Of a DNA stretch of 64,000 bases, positions 1-11,300 are shown piece by piece (position 1 is the first letter of the stretch; each line of letters opens with the position of its first letter). The stretch spans positions 338,639 through 402,638 of the forward strand of contig CAJNDS010002205.1 in NCBI GenBank assembly GCA_905221605.1. Reading direction: 5' to 3'. Source of the stretch: Symbiodinium natans. Its lineage: Eukaryota > Sar > Dinophyceae > Suessiales > Symbiodiniaceae. Made by a program: the position numbers and the translations under genes. The notes below the pieces were generated by a model that ran no database searches, was not told the origin of the DNA, and was given only the letters and a program-made list of their open reading frames with translations.

Positions 1-3000
1 CGTGAATTGAACCGCAAATTCAACACTGCCAACCCCCACTTTCCAGCCTCCAGGTCCCTGGGGGACCCGGAAGAGGCAAATGGCTAGAGGAATGACGCTG
101 TGAGTTCTCAGGCGCCGAGCTCAGTAAACATAGGGCCATAGGGAGGTTTTCGTTTGAGAGGGGAAGGGGCTGGAGCAAAAACTATGTGAAGCAGCTGCCT
201 CCACTGGCGGGTTCGGCTCGTCTGTGATCCGAATGCCGCACTCCAGAGCGATCAAGCGTTCCTTCACTTCTTGCCTGGAGCAGGGACCACCACCCTGTCA
301 TGTCGGTTCTATCTTGTCTCCACCCGATGCGATGGCACGAAAGAAGCTGTGCAGAAAAGCCACGTGCGGCACACCTGCACTTGCTCGAGCAAAGAAGTTC
401 ACAGTTGCAGCCAGGCTGCAGCTCTGAACGCAGTTGCGTGTTCAGTTCTGCGTGGTGGCTCACCACCTGTAAAGGCAAGAAATGTGGGAGCTTGTGCTGG
501 TAAGCGTCTTGTGCGTATGCAACAGATGGATGCTGCGCTCCTCGGCTGATCATGCGTGACCCGCCCTCGCCCTCGCCATTTGATGACTGGCTTCACTTAT
601 CAAAACGGATTATCAACTGCTGCTGGAAAATTTGGAGAAAGTGTTTGGGGCAGGGCCCATCTTCGCCACACAGGAAGATTCAACGTGTAGAGTTGCGTGT
701 GTGGAAATCAGTCGCCTCGAACCAATCAGCCTCATATCCGCGACCTGTGTTCAAACACCTAATCGGATCGTTGAAAACGGCAAAGTCCCGCCAGGGACAC
801 AAGGAGATGCTACGACACATGCCTGTGCATCCAGCATCATAATTATACGAGACGATGCAGTACGTAGACAAGACCCATGACATGGCAGCGCACACTCGGC
901 ACCTTTTCGAGATGTTGAAGGCGCACCACTGAAGCTTCCAGTTCACAGCTAGCCATGGCCAGCGCTAGGAGGCTTGAGCCGATCGGCCGCTTCCAGAGTA
1001 CTGGTGCTGTGCGGCCTCCATACACCCACCCGGCATGACTAGGCCCACCTGCACAACGTGTCGCAGATTGTAAAAGGTGCAGCGTGTGACTGGCTGCAAC
1101 TGCTGGGGCTCCAAGCCGGGTATACTAGCTCCCGAAAGGCCGACAGCCTCGAGCTCCTGCGCTGCCACAGATCCACACACACTGTGCTCAAGCTACCATG
1201 CGAAAGGCATGCCTTGGGTTCCGATGAACGGGTGAATTGTAGGCTCAGCTGCCCCGGTAGGCCAAGCTGCAGTCATCCAAATATTCCAAACGAAGACTCT
1301 GGCAAGGGAGGCTTTGAGGATTCAGAACCAGCTACTGAAAATCGTGTGCTGCCCAAGTCCAATGGTTGTCTGGGGCACATTAGAACTTCTACAGCTTCAA
1401 TCAGCGCCAGCAACAGCTCGCATAAGTATTTGCAGCGTTTCCTCGTAGATGATGATCAAGAGCTGACTCTGGTCAACTTTCACTTGCTCCAGGTGGTAGG
1501 TCACCGCCTCACCTGATCACATGGCTATGGCAAAGCACATGGCTGCTTTGCTTCTGCCCAGGGCTTTGCATCGCATCTGAATGGCCCGGAGGGATAGCAG
1601 CACCCTGCGGAAGGAATCGGGAGTCAAGACCTTTGTTCCCTACCCTCATCGTGGGGTTGTTAGATTTTACACTAGACTCTTCTCCTCTCCCGGTCTACTC
1701 CTCGCCCATCGTGCTCCCGCCTAGGCGCCGTGTACATCGACGTCGCGTCGCCATCCTCGTAGCTGTCGTCGCTTTTGGGTCTGGGTTCATGAAATGCGAT
1801 ACTGTCGTCGCTTAGAATGTCTGGGTTCGCCAAATGTGAGACTGTCGTCGCTTTTGGTGTTTTTGAAAGACAGCTCGACAGTCGACCTTTGTAGTACAAA
1901 ATGTAGTACGCGGAGGACGTCTGGAGCTCCAGTGGAGTCACAGTCGTTCCTCGTGACCCCATGAAGCGCACTCCTGAAGTTTAGTGCTTTCTTTTTTTCG
2001 CCATTTTGTATTTGCGCATGGACTCGGACCGGCGGCAGGTGGCTGCATGAGACATCTCCTGGTGGTCTCCTTCCTGGCGATCTAGTGCTGGGCGCCTGCT
2101 GCTCTCCTGCCGATCTCCTGCTCTGCTGCTGCGGGAGCTGCTCGTCATCGTGTTCCTCGTGTCTGGGGATCTACGCTGGCATAATGGGTTTTGCAAGCAA
2201 AATGTAATCCTTGCATGTCTTTGGAGCACCGCTTTTGCAGACCCTCTCTGCCGCCCGTAGGATCTCCGAACCTCCGTTCCAAACCTTTCGTAGGGAGGAC
2301 CCCAGGCCCCAGGCCAAGAACGCGTAGATTCTACAAGCGATCGTTGTTCAAAATCACCCATTCTTGCATGCCTCGCAAGATCTGGGAATCTCAGGGGCCC
2401 ATCCAACAGCCCCCAGAAACACAAAAAGGCCCGAGACGAATGCAAAACCCAAACTCTGTCGTCTTCCCGGATGCTAGCGCGCTGCATAGGTTCTTTGACT
2501 TTTTACAGCTGCAGCACATCTCACAATCGACCATCTTCAGGCACTGAAACACACATGCGGCTACGTCATGAGCTCCGTGCGTACTTGGTTTGTGCGCGTG
2601 GTGATGCGGACGATAAGCCGCAAGGCATTGCTATCACCAGGCCAAGTGATCTCCAGCTCAGGTGCTTCCGACCTCAGCCCCATGCTTCCATCACGCTTGC
2701 ACGCTCCGGGACAGCCAAGCGCACTACGCTACAGTGACACAGAGTGCTCCTTTCTTCAGGTGTGAGCTGCCAGCGTGCTGGAGAGCATGGCCCCTGTGCT
2801 GGTGGTCTCTGCTGCAGGTTGGCAGATTCCGCACGTGAGCTGGCAACCTGCCAGGACCTAACATGCAGGTGCATGACACTTCTTCAACCGTCATCCAATC
2901 AAAACGCATGAAGCACAGTACTGCCATGTGCACTCGACCTTTCCTCAGCCGCGGAAGTTGACTACTGGTCTGAGGTTCAGTTGGCCACTTTTTGTCACCT

Positions 3001-3130
3001 CTTTAGTTGGAGGTTCGTGGGCGTTGATCAGGTGACACAGTTCATGCCATCTCTAGCACTGGCAGCAGTGAGGCAATGTCCTGCAGGATGCTGCGTGCTC
3101 ACGATGACGATGCATCGACAACTTCAACGC
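1..3130. other. Leading 3.1 kb with no supported gene
   Basis: Short open frames occur on both strands but none has a recognisable domain or a consistent exon pattern. The longest, on the minus strand (2487 to 1981, 168 codons, ATG start, basic Lys/Arg-rich C-terminus), has an Arg/Ser-rich unstructured composition and could be chance. The only clear structure is a three-copy ~40-bp repeat at 1764-1860. The stretch may be intron or intergenic DNA downstream of the minus-strand HAD gene that ends at 3134. Confidence 0.4.
1764..1860 (+). repeat. Three-copy ~40-bp direct repeat
   Basis: The start TGTCGTCGCTT recurs at 1764, 1803 and 1843, so the period is 39-40 bp. The body (TCTGGGTTC, then an AAATG-containing stretch) is conserved with several substitutions between copies 1 and 2; copy 3 is only the first ~15 bp. 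Confidence 0.75.
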
Positions 3131-3133
3131 TTT

Positions 3134-4971
3134 TCAGTCCTTCTCGAAGTCGAGCTCGCTTGCACTTTCAACCACGGCATCAGCATCGCCGAAAAACTCC
3201 TCAAACGCGTATGGCGAGATGCTCGATGCAGCCACATGGCAAGGAACTCACACAGCATGTCAAGCCAAGTCAAGCCTTGGCCGAGTAGACGCTCTTGGTG
3301 ACTACGACCTGGAACAGGCAGTCAAGACGTACATTATCGTACATTGCACTCTGACCCAGATGTCCGATGGTTACCTTGGCAACAGCGAATGTCTCCCCAC
3401 CAGCCTTCATGTTGGCTGCCGCGCCGGCTTGCGCTCCGATGCCTGTATCCTCCACCACTACGCAACGCATTGGTGCAACACCAAGCTCTTGTGCCGCCAG
3501 GTTGTAGACGGCCTAAGGGCCACGGCCAAGTTTCAAGGTAAGCAATGGATGTCATGTTTGACTGTCAGAATTGTCAACATGGTCAACATTGTCGACTTGC
3601 AGTCTGGTCGCCGGGTCAGGCTTCTTGGCAGCAACCACATCCCCGGCAAAGACTTGAATCTTGTCAGCAAACTCGGGCAACATTGTTTCCACGACTGCAC
3701 GGACGGAGGCCTGAACACAGCAGAACCTACACGTACATATATACAGGATGCACCTTTACGCGTATATACAAACATTTATACTAAACACGCGCACGTGCTT
3801 CGCATGCGCTGAGTCACTTAGTTTCGACAGGGGCGACGGGAAACGACACGAGGCAATGACAGGGTCAAGTAGCCGGACTCTGTCGTGACTCGACTTTCCA
3901 CAAATGTATTCGACAGGGGCGGAGGTTGCACCGCCTTGTTTGCAAACGCAGTTCCTCCAACACGAGTATTTTGTCTAAGCACAGACTCAAAGACAAAGAC
4001 GTCCTGTGAGTGGAGGGCTCCGCACTTTCCTATACTATACGGACTACATCATGGGGGGAGGTGGGAGGGGGGGGGAGGGGGGGAGGAGGGGGGGAGGAGG
4101 GGAGGGGGGAAGCTTGGGGAGGGGGGAGGGGGGAGGCGCCTCGTTGCTGGTTGAGCACACAGCGAGTTGCCAACCTGCATCATCTGCTGCAGAGATCAGC
4201 TCCTGACAGATGTGCTAAACAAACCTCGCATGGCCTCGGCCTTGCAAAAACCGAAAAAAAAAAGAAGGAGCGGATTTTTTGCCAAGGGCGAATTACTTTA
4301 GGGACGTGCTGCTCCTTGATGCCCTCTCGCAGCGGCAACTCACCTGACTTCACCTCAGATTCAAAGTTGCGCAGAACGTGCAAAACTGATTGGACAGGCC
4401 TCTTGCATGTCAATATACCATGCGCTTCTAATCAGCCGGGAGACAATGTCCATGAAAATCTGCGTTTTCAATTCGTGCAGCTCCATGATGACCGGATTTT
4501 CAGGGGAAGGCTCGTCCGCGAAACTCCAGGCCTCAGGATTGACCTCTTTAAAGTATCGAGTCATACGCTCCTTTCCACCACCAGTTGTCAACAGCTCTCC
4601 ATAAAGATCGACGTCCCATTCCACGTCAAAACCTTTCTCTTCAAAGGCTTTGTTGAACGCAGTGCGATGCCCATCCCGTTCGGTTTCTGCTAGGGTGCCG
4701 TCGCAGTCCAGCAGAAGAGCTCCAACCCCACCCTCGCTTGACGCACCACCTAACAATCCCCACCCATCGTTGTCATCATCAGTGTCTTGCATGGGCATTC
4801 GCACGGTGCCCTTGCTGATGAGCTGCCCATAGCGGATTAGGCGGCCTTTCTCTTCGTTCGGGTAGTGACCCCATTCGGGAGTCCAAACATCTGTTGAGAA
4901 ACGGTACCTGTACTTGGCACCAGGTTTGGCACGAAACTTGTACTCGTAGAAGCAGCCTGTCGCAAAGGGCT
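3134..4971 (-). CDS. CbbY-like HAD-superfamily phosphatase, about seven exons
   Basis: This is a haloacid dehalogenase (HAD) sugar-phosphate phosphatase of the CbbY/beta-phosphoglucomutase branch, read in pieces on the minus strand. The first visible exon (4971 to ~4435) carries motif I, LLLDCDGTLAETE, with the nucleophile and acid Asp pair, then a cap domain with GGGKERMTRYF and a helix ending IFMDIV. Further exons are ~4350-4300 (GELPLREGIK), ~4202-4148 (ELISAADDAG then LAVCSTSNE, motif II), ~3713-3620 (VRAVVETMLPEFADKI then FAGDVVAAKKPDPA, with the motif III Lys), ~3523-3395 (YNLAAQELGV then CVVVEDTGIG, motif IV), ~3312-3280 (VVTKSVYSAKA) and 3210-3134 (FEEFFGDADAVVES, ending in a stop at 3136-3134). 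The order and content match a whole CbbY protein, so the gene looks intact. The ~70 residues before motif I (YRFSTDVWTPEWGHYP) are unlike the family and probably continue from an upstream exon near 5222-4990; a plastid-targeting leader is possible but not shown. Exon edges are good to about 10 bp. Confidence 0.85.
4051..4138 (+). repeat. G-rich polypurine tract in an intron
   Basis: About 88 bp made almost only of G runs of 3-9 separated by single A or T. It lies inside the HAD gene, on the template side of an intron, directly after (on the minus strand) the exon with the CSTSNE motif. It can form G-quadruplexes on the plus strand, and the matching pyrimidine tract on the minus strand runs right into the exon end. 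Confidence 0.8.
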
Positions 4972-4989
4972 CTGTCGTCACAAGCGCAC

Positions 4990-5457
4990 AAGTTCACAAG
5001 GCAAATCACAACCGATCCACGGTACCAAGCAATGACTAGTAGTGACGAGAAGCCGCCAGAGGGACCCAGGCTTACTCGAGACCAGCTCCGCCCTCTCATG
5101 GCACGAAAGAGAGAGACCGCGGCCACTGTCGCCAAGGTAGCGCTTGTCACCCAACTGGAGACATCCGCACCTACGACACCGCAACACACAACTAACTCTC
5201 CGAGGCCTACTTTTGCTACCATGTGCGATGCGTTTTTGTTTGAGCTCTCTGGTCAGGGTAGGGGTGCCTGCCAGTCCAGGGTTACCACCTTGGCTGTAGA
5301 TGGACTCGCCCACGCGCGGCACCTCGCGAGGCACCTGGGCGGCCTGTGGGAGGACCACAAATGTGGCCATCAGGGCTGGCCTACACAAGATGCACTTGGT
5401 GAGCCGAGGTGCCTCCCAACAAGAACATGTATAACAAGTCTCTCAAAGCGACTGTAG
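4990..5457. other. Possible upstream exon(s) of the HAD gene, strand unclear
   Basis: On the minus strand 5222 to ~4990 there is an ATG-started frame with a hydrophobic start (MVAKVGLGELVV) and a second hydrophobic run. It could be a leader for the HAD gene: the HAD frame itself is closed by a stop just upstream of 4971, and a CAG splice acceptor sits at 4974-4972. The plus strand of the same interval is also open (ATG near 5032, TSSDEKPPEGPRLTRDQ) with a hydrophilic composition. I cannot decide between them. Confidence 0.25.
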
Positions 5458-5581
5458 CAATAGGATTTTAGCATGGTCTAGGCCAGAAACCGCGTCAGCT
5501 TGCTCGATTGCAGAAAGCACAAGCAGCTCACGAGCATGGCAGCGCCACGGAAGCGAGAAACGAACGGATCTGACCCACATT

Positions 5582-6391
5582 TCACTTAGATTGGCCGGCC
5601 GGCTTATGACCTAGTAGTATGGGTATCATGGATTCCAGAAAGTTGGAACAGGATCTTCGAACCAGTAACCAGGCTCGCTGGTCACTGCTCAGTTGGTCCA
5701 CAGCTGCCGCTTTCTTTCTAGCTGAGTGCCAGGCAGCTGCTTGCAAGGTTTGGTCAGAGCAAAGCAGCTCCAGATTTCCCTGAAGCAAGTCCAGCTCCTG
5801 GGTGATGCGGCAAAGCACCCCATAGCTGACGAGAGCACTGTCCTCGCCTCTGAGCAACTTGTCACTGTCAGGCTAACCTGGCCGCCCGACGCGCTGTCAG
5901 ACGCCACGCGCAATTTGGATGTCGCGTCGCCTTTGCAGCCTCGGCTACAAAAGCCGCATCGTCATCGGCACATTCGGCGGCCCTCCTGGCAAAGTCAAAT
6001 GTCATGCCGTCGTCAGTGTCGAGTTGGCAAAACCCCTCGTCCTGCCAGCATTCAGCCTGCGAAACTGCGTGCCTTACCACCGTGAACAATCAGCAAGGCT
6101 GCGTGGCGGCATCACATGCCATCTGACAGATCCTAGTTGGAATGTCGAGAGGCTATCGAAATCCTCTATCTGTACATCGCTTGGTTCTGGAACAACCTTG
6201 CCAAGCAGGTCTGACCTGCAAGCTGAGGTTTGCCACGGCTCATATCTGCACTCTGCTGATCTCTGCTGCGTCGCTGCGCACCTGATGGACGTGTACCGTG
6301 CGAAAGCCATCTCAATGGCCGCGATCACAACGCTTTGTGCTCGCAGACCGCCGTCAATGCTGACGTAGGTGGTGACAATAGCTTTTTGCAT
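5582..6391 (-). CDS. Exons of an unrecognised minus-strand gene
   Basis: Several consecutive minus-strand pieces have protein-like composition and switch frame in the manner of exons: ~6391-6290 (KAIVTTYVSIDGGLRAQSV then VIAAIEMAFARYTS), ~6220-6130 (SDLLGKVVPEPSDVQIEDF), 6089-5870 (a piece rich in D/E/A: CQLDTDDGMTFDFARRA, then AECADDDAAFV) and 5857-5640 (LRGEDSALVSYGVLCRITQ, then a Leu-rich helical stretch). No known domain is recognised. The pieces follow the same direction as the exon fragments at 7.7-12 kb and may belong to one long gene. Evidence is coding character only. Confidence 0.45.
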
Positions 6392-6572
6392 AATCTCCTC
6401 ACAAACTGCAACGTCAGTTTGTCTCCTCTCTTACACCTCTCACTTCGAGCATCCTCGTGCTGGAGAGAATCAGGCATGCTACACAAAGGGCATGTCCTTT
6501 GTTCGAGTCACCCCAACTAGATGACAGAGTCCTGTTCTCAGGCAGTCATAAAATCTGGACCATGCGGCCTCT

Positions 6573-6627
6573 TGCGACCGGCAAACCTTATAATTAATAG
6601 CGACCGGCAAACCTTATAATTAATAGG
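6573..6627 (+). repeat. 27-bp perfect tandem duplication
   Basis: GCGACCGGCAAACCTTATAA plus TTAATA occurs twice back to back, without a mismatch, in otherwise non-repetitive sequence. The perfect identity suggests a recent duplication (or polymerase slippage). Confidence 0.85.
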
Positions 6628-6821
6628 AGTCACTACAATAGCCTGTGTGCGCCACTGGACTAGCGCCGGCCCAAGACGCGCGATGCACGAGATGAAAAGA
6701 CGAAACGGCAGAATTCAGGGAGGAAGGACCACACCGCAAGGTTTGGCACTTTTTTGTCCCTGACACTGCTCGACATGAAGACGCAGCACGTGGAGACGAC
6801 ACGAAGCCGTGATGCGAAGAC

Positions 6822-6843
6822 ACACACACACACACACACACAA
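6822..6843 (+). repeat. (CA)n microsatellite
   Basis: About ten CA units. Similar short CA tracts recur at 13728-13746, 18088-18098, 18498-18518 and 38994-39012. Confidence 0.9.
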
Positions 6844-7686
6844 AAGGGAGGATACGAGATGCAAAGATACGTGGTCATGGACCCACTCGACACACAAACA
6901 CGCCACAAGAACAGTTTTGATGCAAAGCGATGCCAGAACATGGCTTAAACATTCGCTTCCAAAAGGTGAGCCGTGCGCACGACCACGCGAACACTTGCGC
7001 ACTCTTTGAGAGCCTTCTTTTTTGCTTAGTCTGTGCGGACACTTTGAGGGGCCCCCCGGGCTGTCGTTCCGCTTTTTTGGTTTCTTTCGCTGACGTGCTC
7101 TTGCGCTTCTTTGGTCCTTTCGACGTCTGCACGCCTGGCCACAGGAACTCCATTAACATTCCCGCTCCCTAACATTCACTCGGATCACTTTCCTGAATAT
7201 TGTTTGCTCACGTTGCACCTTTTACTATTCGCATTGAAAGACAGGGAAAAAGACAGCCCCAGTGGTTGAATGGGGAGGTGGTGATTCGTGCCACACAGTA
7301 CTGCATGAACTGAACAATTGTCACTCTAGCCAAGGCTCCACAGGCTCTACAGGGTCGGGAAGCGGCGGCAAGGTGGGCATATATGCTTCGCATCCAGGAA
7401 GAGGTTGTCCCATACCTTGCAGCTGCGGCGTATCCACAGCATTTCGAGGCAGATTTCTGAAAGAGTCTCTGAGTGTCTCTGGGGCAGCTACTGCCCCAAG
7501 TCAGAACCGGTTCCACCTCCAAATGGCCGGCACGGACCCAATTGGCCTGCACGTCGCAGTTCCTATTGCAGTGGCAAAGCGTGAACTTCCCACAAGCCTC
7601 AGATTCTCAACAAAGGTTGCGTTCATCACTCCAACTGTGGGTCATGTCGAAGGACATTGCCCGGCACGGTGACTGATGGCACAAGC

Positions 7687-7983
7687 TTAAGTCAAGCGGC
7701 GTTCATGGTGATCCCACCCCAGCGATGCATGAACCCAGTGGCCAATGAGGGTGGCGTCGTGCATATCCAACCTGCACGAAAAAATAAGGGGACTGTGGGG
7801 AATGGTCTCATTGACGTCATGCGTCAACAAAGCCTGCAGAAAGTCCGGCACCGCTCGGTTGCGGGCACTCCAGGCCCGTAAGGTTGGATGGTAGAGGATC
7901 TCTGCCTGAGTGAAATTTGTAGAGTAGTGAATGGAACCGACCAAGCATTCTAAGGTAACCATTACAATGTAGCATAGTAACAT
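7687..7983 (-). CDS. Probable exon, unrecognised protein
   Basis: A minus-strand frame of ~98 codons with normal amino-acid composition (TLECLVGSIHYSTNFTQAEI, then RAWSARNRAVPDFLQALLTH and GHWVHASLGWDHHERRL). It has no start context and runs into flanking stops, as expected of an internal exon. It points the same way as the fragments at 5.6-6.4 and 8.2-8.9 kb. No family recognised. Confidence 0.4.
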   Translation of the reverse strand: MLLCYIVMVTLECLVGSIHYSTNFTQAEILYHPTLRAWSARNRAVPDFLQALLTHDVNETIPHSPLIFSCRLDMHDATLIGHWVHASLGWDHHERRLT

Positions 7984-8235
7984 AGTATGCCAGCACTATT
8001 GTTCCTGATCATTCCTGGACCTTGCTGGGCGCAAGCCGGCCCACCAAATCGTTGCAGAACCGCGTTGCAGAATGCGTTGCTCTATTGACTCTCAACATGG
8101 ATCTGCGATTCGATTCTGTTCTATTCCATTCCGCCCTGCCGAGATCCGCCGAGGAACTGCAAATCTGATCATCCTTGACAATTTTCATGCGTGGTCCTGG
8201 TTGGGCTGGCACGTATGACAAGCTCATCGCCGTGT

Positions 8236-8860
8236 CATCAGAAAATCAGTATCTCCTTGCCCGTTGCCCGGGTCGTCAGCATGCATCCGCTCACCAGTGA
8301 AATCAATGGTGAACACACGTCCTGCGAAGACCTGGCAGGCCACAATCATGCGGCTTGTTTATCAGCCGGTTTATCAGCACGGTCGTCGCCACACCCTGCC
8401 TTTCGATCCACAGCAAGGGAGACGCCATCCACCTTGTCACTGATCTGAAACGCCCCTCCATTTGCCTCAGAGACCAGGCACACGTGACGAAACGTGATAT
8501 TGTCTGACAGTGTGTGCTGGTTGTCGTCTTGCAGCTGCTCAACAGCCATCGACGGCCACGCGTGCTCACGATGCCACATGAAACGAGGTTCCGCTCCGCA
8601 TCAATTACTCGCCCCGTTTATGGCTTGGAAACGCTGAAAAGTTTTGAAGGCGTCTGTTGCGCATGGTCAGGGTTTAGGGCTAAAAAGCACCCTGGAGATG
8701 AACATGATAGATGGTGAAGATTTAATATGGAGAAAGAAGCAAAAACGCTGCAACAGTGTTTTGGCCATGTTTGCCAAAGGCATGAACCCCCTTGTGACAC
8801 CGCGCCTTGTTCCAGAAAAGCCACGCATCCTTGTGCCACATCTGGTATACCGACGCACAA
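8236..8860 (-). CDS. Probable exons, unrecognised protein
   Basis: Three minus-strand pieces look coding: ~8850-8735 (KDAWLFWNKARCHKGVHAFG then KHGQNTVAAFLLLSPY, stop), ~8575-8350 (VEQLQDDNQHTLSDNITFRH then VCLVSEANGGAFQISDKVDG) and ~8330-8236 (VFAGRVFTIDFTGERMHADD, ending in a stop). The second and third are separated by a short interval ending CTGCCAG, a plausible splice acceptor. They could be parts of the same gene as 5.6-8.0 kb. Function unknown. Confidence 0.4.
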
Positions 8861-8899
8861 ACTCTGTCAACACTGATCGGTTTCAGGCATGCTTATCGC

Positions 8900-9200
8900 A
8901 CCCACCCACCCCCAAAAAGAAACGTAAAATGAACAATCTTGTGCGGTAATCCCAATCCCGCCGCTTGCAAAAGCTTCAGGCAAACCGAGGCCAACGAAAG
9001 ATACTTCAGATAGCCCAGGAGCGCGTGGCAACGTGAAGCGCTATGAGTGGCTTTGGGAGATGGAAGTTTGGGTTTACACAGCGGGTCGCCACCCCTAGAG
9101 GGGCCATGAGGCACACCAACACATGCGAGCCGTAAAGCTAGGGCCGATCTTTAGCACTTTGAGGTGCTTAATCGGGCCGCGTCTCGGATTGAGCTTTTTC
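8900..9200. other. Non-coding interval
   Basis: No coding signal or repeat recognised here. It leads into the degenerate repeat tract that begins near 9210. Confidence 0.4.
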
Positions 9201-9209
9201 GTGCCCCCA

Positions 9210-10150
9210 CCTATCTAGCTAGTCGCTGAATCCTAAACGGACAGGGAGTCCCGCTCTCTTTAGGATGTAGCGAAACGGATTTAAGCTTAGGGAATCCTAC
9301 GTCGAAACAACTACAGGCAATAAGATTTAGGGAATACGATTGCCGGATCCCACTCGTTAGGATTGAGTGAAAAGGCTTTTCCCGAAGCTCTAGCGAAGCG
9401 CGTCCTTAAACCCTAAAGAATAGAGCCCCCAAATCCTCAAAAGCAAATCCTATTCCCTAAATCCTTTTCGCTTAGCCCGAGAGAGTGGGAGATCTTGTTC
9501 CCTTACAGCCTCTTCCCTCAATGTTCTTCCCCAAGTCCTATTCCCTAAGCCCCAAAGGGCGTCCTCAAGTCCTGACGAGGAGAGCCTTGCACTCTCAAAA
9601 TCCGAACCCTATTCACCAAGTCCTTTTCGCTAGATCCCTCAATCTTATTCCCGAGATCTTCTTCCCTTAAGTTCGTTCCAATCCGAAAGAGGAGAGCCCC
9701 TAGGCAAGCCCCAAATCCTAAATAAATTAACCTTATTCTGATTCTTGTCGCTGAATGCTGAAGAGCAGGATCCATTTTTTCCTCCCTAAATTCCCTAAAT
9801 CCTATTCCACTGAAATCCTAAAGAACAAAGCCCCTAAATCCTAAAAAACAAATCCTATTCCCGAAATGCTGTTCGCTAAGCCCTAAAGAGTGGGATCCCT
9901 ACATCCTATTCCGCTAATCCTATTCCCCATATCCTATGGCATAAGCAATAAGGCTGGGTGGTCCTTAGTTCCTGAAGACGGGAGCCAATCCTGAAAAGTG
10001 AGCCCGCGTACCTCAATTCCTTTCGGAAAATCCTAAAGTGCGGGATCCTTAAGTCGCATTCCCTGAATCCCTAAATCTTGTTCCCTAGACTGTCTTTAAA
10101 CATATTGCTCCCTACATCTTTTCCTGAACATGATTCCCCAGATCCAATTC
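9210..10150 (+). repeat. Degenerate CCTATTCCCTAA-type repeat tract
   Basis: Over ~940 bp, short motifs AATCCTATTCCCTAA, CCCTAAATCCT, CCTAAAGAG and their variants recur every 15-40 bp in one orientation, with no strict period. The core CCCTAAA is also the core of the telomere-type repeats that dominate 43-64 kb, so this may be an old, decayed relative. No gene is supported inside. Confidence 0.65.
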
Positions 10151-10410
10151 CTAATTCGCTTAGTACTCGAGACACACCGAAGGTTTCCACTGCCCCTTCC
10201 ACCCCCCTCCCCCCCCCCAGCTTTCCAGAGCTTGTCCGGCCCTAGCTGCTACAGAAAGACGAAACTCAAGCCCGGTTCCGGTAGCTTTCGTGACCTGTGG
10301 TGGCTTTGTATATCTGCTCGGTGTCTGTGCTCACCCACCCTCCGCAGGAAGAGCTTAGAATCTTTCATTGGCCCGGACATGACGGCCATGCACATGCTCT
10401 GCTAACACTG

Positions 10411-10770
10411 TCAAGCTGCACGTCCCTGGACGCCACTCTGCGTGAAGTAAATGTTGGCACACTTGCAGTGGCAATCCTGCCCATCCAAGGTGCAAGCAAG
10501 ACCGCAACAAAAGCAACGATGAGTAGCCGGATGTGGCCTGACCCTCACGGATCGCATCCACACAGCTGGTGCCATCTTGCTCCACTCTCTGCCAGCACCT
10601 CCAGATTTGCTCAGATTCTCTGCGCTCATGCTCGCACACACACACAGGCGTTCCTGGAAACACCGTTTTGTGAGCAACATCTTAGCGACACCAAACGCAA
10701 GCATGAAAGCGGTTGTACTTCGGAAGTGGGCGTTGCCGAATGCACATGCCCCACGTCCTGAAACCTCCAC
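10411..10770 (-). CDS. Possible exon, unrecognised protein
   Basis: A minus-strand frame of ~119 codons, of which the first ~40 look coding (GACAFGNAHFRSTTAFMLAF, then GVAKMLLTKRCFQERLC). The rest is Cys-rich and less convincing (CFCCGLACTLDGQDCHCKC). It could be one exon followed by intron sequence. No domain recognised. Confidence 0.3.
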   Translation of the reverse strand: MEVSGRGACAFGNAHFRSTTAFMLAFGVAKMLLTKRCFQERLCVCASMSAENLSKSGGAGREWSKMAPAVWMRSVRVRPHPATHRCFCCGLACTLDGQDCHCKCANIYFTQSGVQGRAA

Positions 10771-11117
10771 ATCTTCAAGCCTTGTTCATTTTCAACCCAG
10801 GGGTAAAACAGAAGCCAGCGCTGCGATGTAAAGCTTTCCGGGCTCATGAAGTGTCCAAGTCTGTTCCAGTTGCCCGCTACTACGCTGCAGTTGTTCGGGG
10901 CAGGTTTGGTTTAGGCTCTCTGTCTGGACTATGCAAGGCTGGATCGCCTGCCCCTTGAGGCTCTCAAGGCAAGGGGGCAAACATTCTCACCATTAAAGCG
11001 GATCCGGGCCCAAAGCACACCCCTCCAAAGCGACTCGTTGTGGCTCCTTATCATGAATTCGTTTGAACCCTCGTTTTCGTAAGGAAACCGGATCAGCGAC
11101 ACAGAATTTTCTGCTCG

Positions 11118-11300
11118 TCACCTGAGATGCCCTGCCATTAGAAGGTTTGGAGCTTCGAAAACCGACAGGCCGCCAGCCAGCACACGAAACATTTTCTGCC
11201 CCTCATGACAGAAGCCTCCGTTGATTGACGTTGGCCACTTCATCGCGATTACAGCGGTACGGGCACTCTGTCGTCGAGCAGGAGACTGGACAAAATTCGG
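11118..11300 (-). CDS. Possible exon, unrecognised protein
   Basis: A minus-strand stretch of ~55 codons (TAVIAMKWPTSINGGFCHEG then QKMFRVLAGGLSVFEAPNLL) with balanced composition. It lies in line with the other minus-strand exon fragments of this region. No family recognised. Confidence 0.35.
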   Translation of the reverse strand, partial: PNFVQSPARRQSARTAVIAMKWPTSINGGFCHEGQKMFRVLAGGLSVFEAPNLLMAGHLR

